DNA of 22,500 nucleotides from Neocallimastix lanati (nom. inval.) (GCA_016946835.1 JACVTC010000096.1:282501-305000); one strand, 5' to 3'; numbered from the stretch's first letter, positions 9,159 to 19,535 are shown. A program made the numbers and translations. Notes: a model not told the origin generated them from the sequence alone.

Positions 9159-12100
9159 ATTATTTATTAATTATTATTATTATTATTATATTATTATTAT
9201 TATTATTATTATTTATAAATATTTTACATATTTAAAGTGATTTTTATTGTTAAATTAAGAAAAGATTAAAAAAAAAATTAAAAAAAAAAAAAAAAAAAGA
9301 TAAAGAAAAATTACCAGGTACAAAGAATCTTAAAAACAAAAATGTTCCCACTACCTTTTCAGAATTTGAATATTCAACATCATTAGTAAGGAAGTACCCA
9401 CTTCCTTGTTTTTCTAATTTTGACTTTCGATTATCATTACTGCGTTCTAAATCATTCAGTGATATGAAATATCTTTCTTCATTGTCTAAATAATTTTCGC
9501 GACTACTGTAGAGTGGTTTTATATCATATATTTTTGAATTTTCTTGAACAGCAGCACTTTTAAAATCTTCATATTTACTTTTTCTTTTATCCGTATCAGG
9601 TTCAATATCATCGGAGAGTCTACGAGATTTCATACTTTTTTGGGATAATTTATTGTAATCCGTTTCAATTTTAAGGCCTAGCTCATTTTTACGCTGTGAG
9701 ATTGAAGATTGAGATAATTGATTATTACTATTGCTGTCATTTACACAAAAATGTATATCATCATCTGAGATCACAGACACATTTTCTTTATTATTCCTCC
9801 TGATATCAATCATATTTTCACTATTATTTCGTTTATAGGTTAGTCGGACACCTGAAGGATGATAATTATTCATTTCTATATCTGTTTTATAATTATCTAT
9901 GGAACTGTTACAACTTAAACTTCCAGATCCATCATTTAATCGTACTCTGTTAAAATTATTGATTATGCTGCTATTTCTTTTGCTATTTTTAACACTATTT
10001 AGACTACTTTCTCTTGATCCATCAATTAAAATATATTTATCTTTCTTATTCAGTAACAATTCATTTATTTTATCGAAATCCAATGTTTCTCTTCTATTAC
10101 TGTCATCGGAGGCTTCTTTTACATAATTTTTTATACTTATTATTTTTGCCATCTTAATATCTTTAATTTGAAAGCTATCTTTTTTAAGAAATTGTTTAAA
10201 GAAGGGTTTATTATTAAATCTTGTAACTTGATGATTTATACTATCCTCGTTAGGAGTATATATATCTTTACTCTGCCATTCTTCTAATTCTTCTTCAATA
10301 TAACTATTACTTTCACTAATACTACAGCAGTTAAATTCATCAGAAAAGTCAGAGGGACTTATAACTTCTACGGCTCCAATTATATTTATATTTTCATTAC
10401 TACTAACTTGTTTGTTATGATTGCTTTCATTGTCAATTTCATTATCACTATTGTCATCATCACTCATTATTTCCATTTCTAATTCGTGTAATTCTCTCTC
10501 TATTCCTTGTCTTTCCTCTAGCTTATCTTCTTTTTCATAATTAATTTTTGGTTTATTTTTATCATTTATTTTACTCTTTTTTTCTTTTATATCTTTTTTA
10601 TTGGTGTCCAAACCGTATCTTTCTTCCCTTAATATCTTTTCCTCTGAAATTTCATCTTTTAATATCTCCTCTTTCGTGATATTTTCTTCTTCTTCCTCTA
10701 TGGTATAACTATTTCTATCATTGAAATGATCCACAATACTTTCTTCCTTACCAATATTTACTTCTAAATAAAAATCATTCACACTACTATCATCCTCTTT
10801 ATCATCCTCTTTATCATCCTCTTTATCATCCTCTTTATCATCCTCTTTATCATCCTCTTTATCATCCTCTTTATCATCCTCTTTATCATCCTCTTTATCA
10901 TCCTCTTTATCATCCTCTTTATCATCCTCTTTATCATCCTCTTTATCATCCTCTTTATCATCTTCTTTATCATCCTCTTTATCATCCTCTTTTGTTATGT
11001 AAGAAGAGAGATATGAACATGACTTATAATCAGCATCATCATCTTCTCCTCCTCCATTATTTTTATCGTTATCTTGTGAACATGATAAATCATTTTCATT
11101 ACATGAAATTTGTTCATCCTCTTGATTTTGAATCATCAAATTTTTACCAGTCAGATCATGATTCATCGTATCAAATTTTTGTTGGGGTTTCAAATACTTA
11201 TTATAATTGTTTCTATCTTTTAAACTTTTTCTTTCGGTATTATGACCACTGTGATTATCCTCTGGTTTTAATTCCATTTGCTCTATTGAATTATCATTGC
11301 TAATATTTGAAATACGAGATTCTTTACCATTTATTTGTGATCTTACAGTTAGGTACCTAAAACTATCTCCTATACTACCCTCTTCGCTTTCGCCATTGAC
11401 ATTTGAATTCTGGGATATATTGGAAGAATAATTTTTTAATTGATGAAATCCGTAATTGACATTGCTATAAGACATACCACTGGTATAACTTTCATGTTTT
11501 TTATGGGAATATGGACGAGCTGATGTAGCAGAAAGAGAATAATTTAGACTTCCATTACTTTGTAATGGGGTCTTATCTTTTTCCATAGTCCTTACGGAAT
11601 AAATCGTTTGACTATAAATATTTTGGGTATCAAGATTATATTTATCCAGTATATTAATATTAATATCTTTATCATCTATAAGATTACAAGCTATATTTGG
11701 AGTTGCTAATATAGGTATGTGATTGGTGGATAATTCACCATTAGGAGTTTTGCACTCCTCATAATTTGATATATTAAACACACTAAGATATGAATTTTGA
11801 CGACTAACATAGTACAAGTCCGCTATATTGACATCCGTATTTTCCACTTCTAGAGTATATGATGCCTCAATGACGTTTGCTATTGAATAACAGAGATGAT
11901 GAATAGAATTTGGCATTTTTTCTTTATTATTTATGATAGTATTTAGGAGGGTAAGACATATATTTTCTATTTTTGCAATATTATTATTTATCACTCGCCG
12001 AGTTTCCATTTCAATCTCTTCTTCATCCATGTCATAACAGGGAATTGTTTTTACTGCAGTAAGTGGTTCATTTTGACTTGAAACGGATGTGGTTTCTTGT

Positions 12101-12294
12101 ACGGGTGCCGAACGCAATTGACTTTGATTCCTGAATTGATTCTCTATGATTTTTCTTTTTATTCTATGAGGATCTAATTCTAAATCTTTTGCGTAATGAA
12201 GTATTTCTTTTATTGTATTATTCAATGTTGAAGTTAAATATCGATATCCAATTTCATGAGCATATGAATTTAGAAATATTGATAAAAAACTGTA

Positions 12295-12328
<34 letters not shown>

Positions 12329-14063
12329 TTAATTGCATAAATTGTAATAAGATTTCAATAAATAAATTATTTTTATATTTTTATTTTATATTTATTTTTA
12401 TTTTTATTTTTTTTTTTTTTTTTTTTTTTTTGTTTATTGAAAAAAAAATATATATATATATATATTATAAATTATTTTATATATACAGTATATATAATTT
12501 CAAATTTATATATAGTTATAAAAAATATATTAAATTTAAAAGTTTTAAAAAAAATATAAATATATTATTAAAAATAAAAAAAATGTAATTTATGTCTTTT
12601 TGAAAATAAATTGATATTTATAATAAAATATAAACCTATTATCTCTTAGTATATCGCATGCATCACGATTTTTTACATCTTTAATTAAAAAAAAAAATTT
12701 AATGACAATAATGAAAAGTAATATCATTTAATTATTTTAATATATATTTATATTTTATTTAATGATATATATAAATCTTTATATTTAATTAATAAAATTT
12801 ATTATATTTATATTTTATTATGAAGCTTAATAAAAAAAAAAAAAAAGCTTGGAAATAAAATTATAAATATAATAAATTTTATATTTAAGGTACTTACGAT
12901 ACATTCGAGCTTTATATGATAATAATTTAACAATAAATATTTCAATATCTTCCGATCTATACGCCATTAATAATTTTAATATACTTTTGGGTAATGTCGA
13001 ACCCGTTTCATTTGCTAATGGAGATTGACATATTATTGATAATAGATTTAAATTATCAGAAAGTAGTATTTCTAAAAGTCGTTTTTTACATTCCGTCTTT
13101 CAAATTATTATAATTAAACAAAATATAAATGAAATATATAATAAACAATTTAAAAAAAAAATATTATTAATGTATAGTGAAAAAGAATATTGTATATTTA
13201 AATAGATATTTAACAATAATAACAATTTTATTTTAACAATTATTAATATTTCTTTTTATTTTAATAACTGCTTTTAATATTATATTTTTAGTGAATAATA
13301 AACTTATTATTATTATATTATTATTATTATTATTATTATATTATTATTATTATTATTATTATATTATTATTATTAGTGAAATAATAAAAGTATTTGGTTT
13401 TGACTCTTTAGAGTATTTTGTATATATAATATTCATTAGGTGAATTTAAACTTTTTAATTTCTAAATAAATTTTGTACTTTTTTTAATAATAAAAAAAAT
13501 AAAGTAAAAACTATTATTTTTTAAAAATAGAAAAGATAAAATAATAATTATTATTATAATCCATCATTATCTTTTTTTTTTAAAAAATTTCTCGAGTCTA
13601 TTTCTTCCCATATAATTTTATTTTTTACTGTCTTATCCTCCTGTTTATTATAAAATTTATTAATAATTCATGTATTATAGTATGATACAACTACATATTC
13701 ATAAAATTTTTATATTATGTAAAATATAAATATCTATATATAGCAAATAAATATGCAATATCAATTTATTGAATTCATTTATTTTCCTTTCTACTTTTAT
13801 GATACCATTACGCATCATTATATTAATATTAAAATTGATATTAATATATTGATACTATATATGGAATATATAGAGTAACAATATATATAGAATAATAATA
13901 TTTATAAAATAGCAATATATATATATATAAATATATATATAAAGTATAGATATAAGAAATAAATATTTTAATAAATTTTTACTTTAGTACTAATTAGCAT
14001 CGCACTGCTAGCAACATGTTTTAGAGATCCACCATTAGATGAATTTAGTGATTTCCACGACAT
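6993..14063 (-). CDS. RasGAP protein with giant insert inside the catalytic domain, 1452 aa, nine exons
   Basis: Exons are 14063-13983, 13096-12898, 12678-12636, 12289-9315, 9039-8825, 8545-7907, 7711-7620, 7245-7208 and 7069-6993. They sum to 4359 nt, exactly 1453 codons, with GT-AG borders and compatible phases throughout. An in-frame TGA at 14072-14070 supports the ATG at 14063. The protein should accelerate GTP hydrolysis by Ras. The GAP domain starts near residue 28 (RLLEILLSDNLNLLS). LRDNS holds the presumed arginine finger, Arg105, followed by GYRYLTSTL and LELDP. Residues about 253-1085 are a hydrophilic, Asn/Ser/Asp/Glu-rich insert with a KEDD tract. The domain resumes at GTFLFLRFFVPA (Arg1095), ITSPENFGL, the K1127 helix and FGGKEKYMEYLNPF. 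Residues about 1172-1452 are a disordered tail with basic Ser clusters. No PH, C2, SH2 or Sec14 module is visible. Introns are 138-886 nt. The subfamily is not resolved. Confidence 0.92.
7508..7552. repeat. (TTTTA)n pentanucleotide tract
   Basis: About nine tandem TTTTA units inside intron 7 of the RasGAP gene; a similar shorter tract lies at about 7405-7440. Confidence 0.85.
8731..8771. repeat. Poly-T tract (41 T) in RasGAP intron 5
   Basis: An uninterrupted 41-T run; on the transcript it is poly-A inside intron 5 (8546-8824). A second run of 30 T at 8547-8576 abuts the 3' splice site of the same intron. Confidence 0.95.
10789..10992 (-). repeat. 17 tandem 12-bp units encoding KEDD
   Basis: Seventeen contiguous 12-bp units, ATCATCCTCTTT on the plus strand, encode 17 KEDD repeats (residues 541-608) in the insert of the RasGAP. 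The units are identical except 10957-10968, which has a synonymous GAA for GAG. Such uniformity at DNA level points to recent slippage or unequal exchange rather than old, selected protein repeats. The tract alternates Lys with Glu-Asp-Asp, giving a net charge of about -2 per unit. Confidence 0.97.
12793..12881. repeat. Intronic inverted repeat, 20 bp arms plus inner AAGCTT pair
   Basis: 12793-12812 and 12862-12881 are exact 20-bp reverse complements, and an inner AAGCTT at 12823-12828 pairs with AAGCTT at 12845-12850. The intervening sequences are nearly complementary, so the RNA could form one long hairpin with an A-rich loop. It lies in RasGAP intron 2 (12679-12897), ending 16 nt from the 5' splice site at 12897. 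Confidence 0.85.
13575..13655 (-). other. Coding-like patch in RasGAP intron 1, possible cassette exon or relic
   Basis: On the transcript strand, after a CAG acceptor, this stretch reads EDKTVKNKIIWEEIDSR, then runs into a Lys-rich stretch and a TAA. It has higher sequence complexity than the rest of the 886-nt intron. A GTAAAA four codons in could make a 12-nt exon (EDKT) that keeps the frame. The main gene model needs no exon here, so this is speculative. Confidence 0.2.
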
Positions 14064-14942
14064 ATTAAATCAAAATTTAATTATTAAAAGTTTTAATTTT
14101 CTATTGTATTATTATTGTTATTTTTTTTTTTTTATTACTTAATATTAATTTTTTGATTTTTATTTAATTATAAGATATAACATAAATGCACTATATCTTC
14201 AATAGGATGCTTGATATATTTTTTTTAAATATTCCTCTTTTGAAATTTTTCTTTTAATATCCCTCGATGTTATTTATGGTAAATAAATTATATCTATAAT
14301 GTTATAAATAATTATATTTGATTATATATATATATAAATGCTTAAATAAATATATTTATATTGATTTTCTCCAAAAAAAAAAAAAAATAAATTAAACTTA
14401 TGAATAGAATGATGAATTTTATTGTGAATATTGAAAATATGTTATCTTTTTATTATAGGTATATATATTTTTTTTATATAAAAAAAAAAATAAAATAGAT
14501 AAACATTGAAAATTATGAAATAAATTGCTGATAGAATAAAATGATAATTTTTTAAAAGAAAAAATGATGCATAAATTTACTAAGATTATAATCCATAAAT
14601 GTGTTGCAAGTTTTTTTTTTTTTTTTTTTTTTTTCATACACATATATTTAAAAAATATTAAAATAAAATATATCAAAAAAAAAAAAAAAAAAAAAAAGAT
14701 ATATATATAAATAGTATATATAGATATAGATATGTAAATATATTGAAAGTATATTGTATTCCCCTCTTGAATTTACGATGATATGATATTTTATTATTAT
14801 TATTATTATCTGTTAATAAGTTTTAATATTATGTAGGTATTAATATTCTACATTTATTATAAGTTATTGTTGCATCATTGAAAAAAAATAATACCAATAC
14901 AATATATTTAGTTTAATTTTCCATTTTTAATATAAAATTTTT

Positions 14943-14973
<31 letters not shown>

Positions 14974-15563
14974 TTTGAAAAAAATATAATTATTATTATA
15001 AACTATTTAACCTAAAACTACTATTAATAATTAAAATTCATTATTAATAATATTAGTTATTAATAATTATTATTAATTATTTATTAATATATTTATATAT
15101 TTAACAATTAAAAATAATCAAAAAAAAAATATTTTCTTTATGTAATATTATAAAATTTTAAAAATAATCAAAAAATATTTTCATTAATATTATAAAATTT
15201 TATTAGTTATATACTTTTCACTTTTAATTAGTAAATGTCATTTTGTACCTTAATCTTTATATATAATTAGAATTATTATATAAGTTTATTGAATATTATA
15301 ATTATTATATATAACTTTATAAAATATCATTACAAATATTTTTTGTTATTATTAACTTTATATATGTATTTTCTTAGAGTTAAAAATAAGTCTTTTATAA
15401 TTGAATTATTATTTTTAAAATTTTTTTTTTTAGTTTTAATAAAGAACATTATTAGAATAAATTTTCTTTAAATATATAAAATAGATTTGTAATTTCTATA
15501 AATCTATTTAACTTTTACAAATTATAATAATAATTTAAATTTATTATTAATTATAATCCATAA

Positions 15564-15565
<2 letters not shown>

Positions 15566-15607
<42 letters not shown>
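15566..15607. repeat. Poly-T tract (42 T)
   Basis: Uninterrupted run of 42 T in the RasGAP-NEDD8 spacer. Confidence 0.95.
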
Positions 15608-15608
<1 letters not shown>

Positions 15609-16072
15609 ATATTAGTCAATATAAAAATTAAATTAACTTTGAACATATTAATTAGTACTATTTTATAATTAGAATATATAACTAAGTTGAAGACTTCGTT
15701 TTTATTCAAGGTATAAAATTAAATTACCTATAATAATTTTTAATTATTTTAGTGATAAATAAATAATGAAATAAAAATAAAAATAAAAAAAAAAAAATTA
15801 CATATCTTAATTATTATTATTATTATTAATTATATACTCAACCTTAAATATATTAATAATTGATTTATATTATTTATGGATTAATTATTAACATAAAAAA
15901 AAAAGGTTGCCCACAAAAATATTATATTAACAATTATCATTATTAAGTATATAAATATCCTAAATAATAATTGTGAATTTTATACATATAAATATATAAC
16001 ATTTTTCATTATTTGAATATTTTTTCCTTTTATTCATTATAATTATTTGAATAATTATTTATTAATTTATTA

Positions 16073-16132
16073 ATATTAAAATTAAATTTTATAGTATATT
16101 ATAATATACTATAAAACCTAAAATTTTAATAT
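16073..16132. repeat. Extended palindrome with a perfect 30-bp core
   Basis: The core 16087-16116 is its own reverse complement (each half starts TTTTATAGTATATTA). A second paired segment, ATATTAAAATT at 16073-16083 and AATTTTAATAT at 16122-16132, extends the stem across a small asymmetric internal loop (AAA against CCTAA). Confidence 0.9.
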
Positions 16133-17035
16133 ATCTAAACTTCAGGTAAACCTAAGGAAAAATATTGAAATGGTTTATATTTTTAAAGTATTTTGTTCTT
16201 ATCCGATACTAAATTGATTATTTTTTTTTTTATACCTATATTTTTTTAAAAAAAATATAATTATAAAATTTTACTAATATTTTTCCATCCTAAATTATAA
16301 TTAGTTCCCTTTAACTATAAATTTAACTGTAAAAATATAAATATTTTCTTATTTAAAAATTGAATTTAATATTGATTCTTATTTTGTATATTGATAAAAT
16401 TATTTATATAATTGACATAAAATATTTTAAATATAAATTAAATATAAACTTTTATTATTACTTCCTAATTCAACTTTTCATTTTTTTTATTCATTCATTT
16501 ATATATTTATTTATTATTTTTAAATTATTATTTAAAAAAAAAAAGTTTTTCTTTATTTATTTATTATATAAATATATTTCAAATTTTTATTATTATTATT
16601 TTAAAGAAAAAAAAAAAAAAAAAGATCGATTATTTGTATTAAGATTAAAGAAATAATTATAATATTGATTATTTTAAAATTATTTTAATATATATAAATA
16701 TATATATATATTTTAAAAAAAAAATTAATAATAAGTTGCTTATTTGTTAAAAATCAAAGCTATTTACTCTAATTTTTTAGAGATCGTTAAAGTATTAATA
16801 AAAATATATACTTTAAAATAATTTCTAAAATTCTAATTAATAAAATGATTGATATTTTATTTATAAAAGATAATAATTAATGTAATAGTAAAAATTTTTT
16901 TATACCAGGATGTTTTTAAAAAATAATAAACTAACAGATAATTAACATATAATTATTGGATAAGGATATTATAATTATAAGGAAAAAAAAATTAATATTT
17001 GTAATAATTAAAATAATAATAATAATGATAATAAT

Positions 17036-17664
17036 TATAAATATTAAATAATAAATAATAATAAATAATAATAAATAATAATAAATAATAATAATTGAAT
17101 AATTGAATAATAAATAATAAATAATAAATAATAAATAATAAATAATAAATAATAAATAATAAATAATAAATAATAAATAATAAATAATAAATAATAAATA
17201 ATAAATAATAAATAATAAATAATAAATAATAAATAATAAATAATAAATAATAAATAATAAATAATAAATAATAAATAATAAATAATAAATAATAAATAAT
17301 AAATAATAAATAATAAATAATAAATAATAAATAATAATAAAGAGTATTTATTAATAAATAATAAATAATAAGTAATAAATAATAAATAATAAATAATAAA
17401 TAAATAATAAATAAATAATAAAGAGTATTTATTAATAAATAATAAATAATAAATAATAAATAATAAATAATAAAAAGAGTATTTATTAATAAATAATAAA
17501 TAATAAATAATAAATATTAAATATTAAATAATAAATAATAAATAATAAATAATAAATAATAAATAATAAATAATTGAATAATAAATAATAAAAAGAGTAT
17601 TTATTAATAAATAATCAAATAATAAATAATAATCAAATAATAAATAATAAATAATAAATAATAA
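17036..17664. repeat. TAATAAA heptamer minisatellite with a recurring interspersed block
   Basis: About 600 bp built almost wholly of TAATAAA-type units. From about 17106 to 17335 the 7-bp period is essentially perfect (about 33 copies); the left end has a 10-bp variant. From 17341 on, a block reading GAGTATTTATTAATAAATA recurs four times, with its 16-bp palindrome TATTTATTAATAAATA at 17345, 17426, 17480 and 17598, separated by heptamers. This gives a crude higher-order structure. Confidence 0.92.
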
Positions 17665-17912
17665 TTGTTCTTTTTAGTCTTTTCAACCATTCTTTTTCAA
17701 ATTCACATTTAACCACTCATTGATACTCTTCGATTTTGAATTTTTCAATTAAGATAAAATAAAAAAATAAAAAAGAATTATTTAAATTGAATGTAATATA
17801 TTGCAAATATATTTATTAATATATAAATTAATATATTTTTTAAATATAATCAATTTTTTAAACAGTATATTTATATTATAAGAATATTTTGGATATAATA
17901 AATAATAAATAA

Positions 17913-17944
17913 TTGAATAATTGAATAATTGAATAATTGAATAA
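17913..17944. repeat. (TTGAATAA)4
   Basis: Four perfect 8-bp units upstream of NEDD8. TTGAATAA-like variants also occur inside the heptamer array near 17095-17110. Confidence 0.9.
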
Positions 17945-18080
17945 TAAATTAAACCAATATTAGCCATCAATATTTGATAAAAATATTTTTATTCTATTTT
18001 ACTTCTTTTTTTTTTTTTTTTTTTTTTTTTTTTCTCAGTTTTTATTTATATTAGAATATTAAATATAAAAAAATTACAAT

Positions 18081-19535
18081 ATGCTTATTAAGATTAAGGT
18101 AAAATTTATTTTAAAAAGAAATAATTGAATAATAAAAAATAATATAATCAATATATTTTTGTAAAAAAAAGAAAAAAAAAAAAAGGAAAAGAAATAAAAA
18201 AAGAAATGAATGAATTTTTAATGATAATAAATATTAATTTGATTATATTTTTGTTTTGACCGTAATTTATAGGAATAATTTTATTTGTTTATTTAGTTTT
18301 AGTTTTTATTTAAAAGTGAAGAGTAGAAAAAAAAAAAAACATTTATTTAAAATATTAATAATTCTTTTTTTTTTATTATTTTTCTTTCTATAATATAATA
18401 TATTTTAATAATTTGTATGAAAAATAATGTATTTCCCATTCTCATATATTTATGATTTAGACTTTAACTGGAAAGGAAGTAAGAATTTTTATCTCTTTTT
18501 TTTTTTTTTAATATTAAATTTTAATAAATATTTATTAATTATTAAATAAATCAATTTAAATATGAGTTAAGCCTATTATCTTGATCATTTAATAAGAAAT
18601 AATAAAATTTTTAGATTGTTAAAAATAATAGAATTTATTAAAAAAATAAAAAAAAAATTGTATAATAATTTCTCGTAAATTATTACATAGAAATATTTTT
18701 TTTCGTCTATTGATATTTATAAATTAATATTAATGATAAATTATAATTAACACGTTTAAATAAATAATAGAAATTTTTACAAATTCTTTTAATATTATTC
18801 AATGATTTCATTTTCTAATTATAAATTTTATGTATTGTTTTATTTATTTATATATTTATTTTTTATAAATGCTTTTATATATCAAACAATAAATTTATTG
18901 TAATTATTATTATTTTTATTTTTTGAATTTCAAGATCGATATTGATATCGAACCATCCGATCAAGTAAGATTTTATTTTTTGATTTAAATAAAAGAACTT
19001 GAAATATATGAATAAACGATTTATTAAAAATTGTCTAATAATTAATATTATGAATTGTTTTGTTTATTTATTATTTTATTAGATTGCTAGAATTAAGGAA
19101 AGAATTGAAGAAAAAGAAGGTATTCCACCACCACAACAAAGGTATTTTAAAATAAAAAATAAAAATAAAAATAAAAATAGAAATGAATCTATTATACAAT
19201 TATTTATTTTTTAATGAGTTATACAAATATTAATAATATTTTAATAATTCTTTATGTTTTTTTAATTTTTTTTTTGAAATAATATCAAAGATTAATTTTC
19301 AGTGGTAAACAAATGTAAGTATTATTTTAAATTATAATTATTTTAATAAAATCATTATTTCATGATTTCATTGACTTATGAACTTTTTATATCTTTATTT
19401 TAATGATAAACTTTTTATATTATTTTCAAAAAAAAAAAAAAAAAAAAAAGGGATGACACCAAAAGTGCTGAAGATTATAAGATTACTGGTGGAGCTGTTC
19501 TTCACTTAGTTTTAGCTTTAAGAGGTGGTTTCTAA
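18081..19535 (+). CDS. NEDD8: NEDD8/Rub1 ubiquitin-like modifier precursor, 77 aa, six exons
   Basis: Exons are 18081-18098, 18461-18478, 18935-18964, 19083-19141, 19291-19314 and 19451-19535; all phases agree and the total is 234 nt. The product starts [20 protein letters not shown] and ends [15 protein letters not shown]8 is conjugated to cullins through a UBA3/UBC12-type cascade, activating SCF and related ubiquitin ligases. Ala72 (LALRGG, where ubiquitin has Arg72) separates it from ubiquitin. The hydrophobic patch Leu8, Ile44, His68, Val70 is intact, as are Gln40 and Lys11, 27, 33, 48, 54 and 60. One residue, Phe77, follows Gly75-Gly76 and must be removed by a processing protease. The first two exons are only 18 nt each. 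Donors are GTAAAA, GTAAGA, GTAAGA, GTATTT and GTAAGT. The last acceptor is preceded by 22 A. Identification and model are secure. Confidence 0.97.

Larger units (their letters stand above)
14064..18080. other. 4 kb divergent spacer between RasGAP and NEDD8
   Basis: Both 5' flanks lie here, transcribed outward. The contents are homopolymers (42 T at 15566-15607), TTA/TA microsatellites, the palindrome at 16073-16132, the heptamer array at 17036-17664 and an 8-mer array at 17913-17944. A short non-repetitive patch at about 17665-17750 may be leader sequence of NEDD8. All open frames are low-complexity Ile/Phe/Tyr/Lys strings, and I see no gene. Confidence 0.7.

Noticed and set aside
10779-10985. 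Repeat protein made of MIKR/MIKK units on the minus strand
   Set aside because: It is the shifted frame of the 12-bp repeat that encodes KEDD in the RasGAP frame.
10992-11303. Plus-strand open frame of about 100 codons rich in His/Tyr/Phe
   Set aside because: Antisense shadow of the RasGAP coding exon.
12223-12225. Apparent start of a separate 991-residue protein
   Set aside because: The first codon is TTG, and the frame continues upstream through SYAHEIGYRYLTST to a splice acceptor at 12290; it is an internal exon of the RasGAP.
16360-16656. Plus-strand open frame of 98 codons of Ile/Tyr/Phe/Leu
   Set aside because: Low-complexity translation of AT-rich spacer, with no domain, splice structure or composition change. 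The same applies to the frames at 7326-7586, 14419-14676, 15289-15471, 17782-17970 and 22058-22261.
17036-17664. CRISPR array, telomere, or centromere
   Set aside because: There are no unique spacers between repeats, the unit is not a telomeric G-rich repeat, and a single 600-bp AT array gives no evidence of centromere function.
18081-19535. Ubiquitin rather than NEDD8
   Set aside because: Ala72 in LALRGG, the MLIKIKTLTGKE start and the [13 protein letters not shown] segment are NEDD8 features; ubiquitin has Arg72 and is usually a polyubiquitin or ribosomal fusion.
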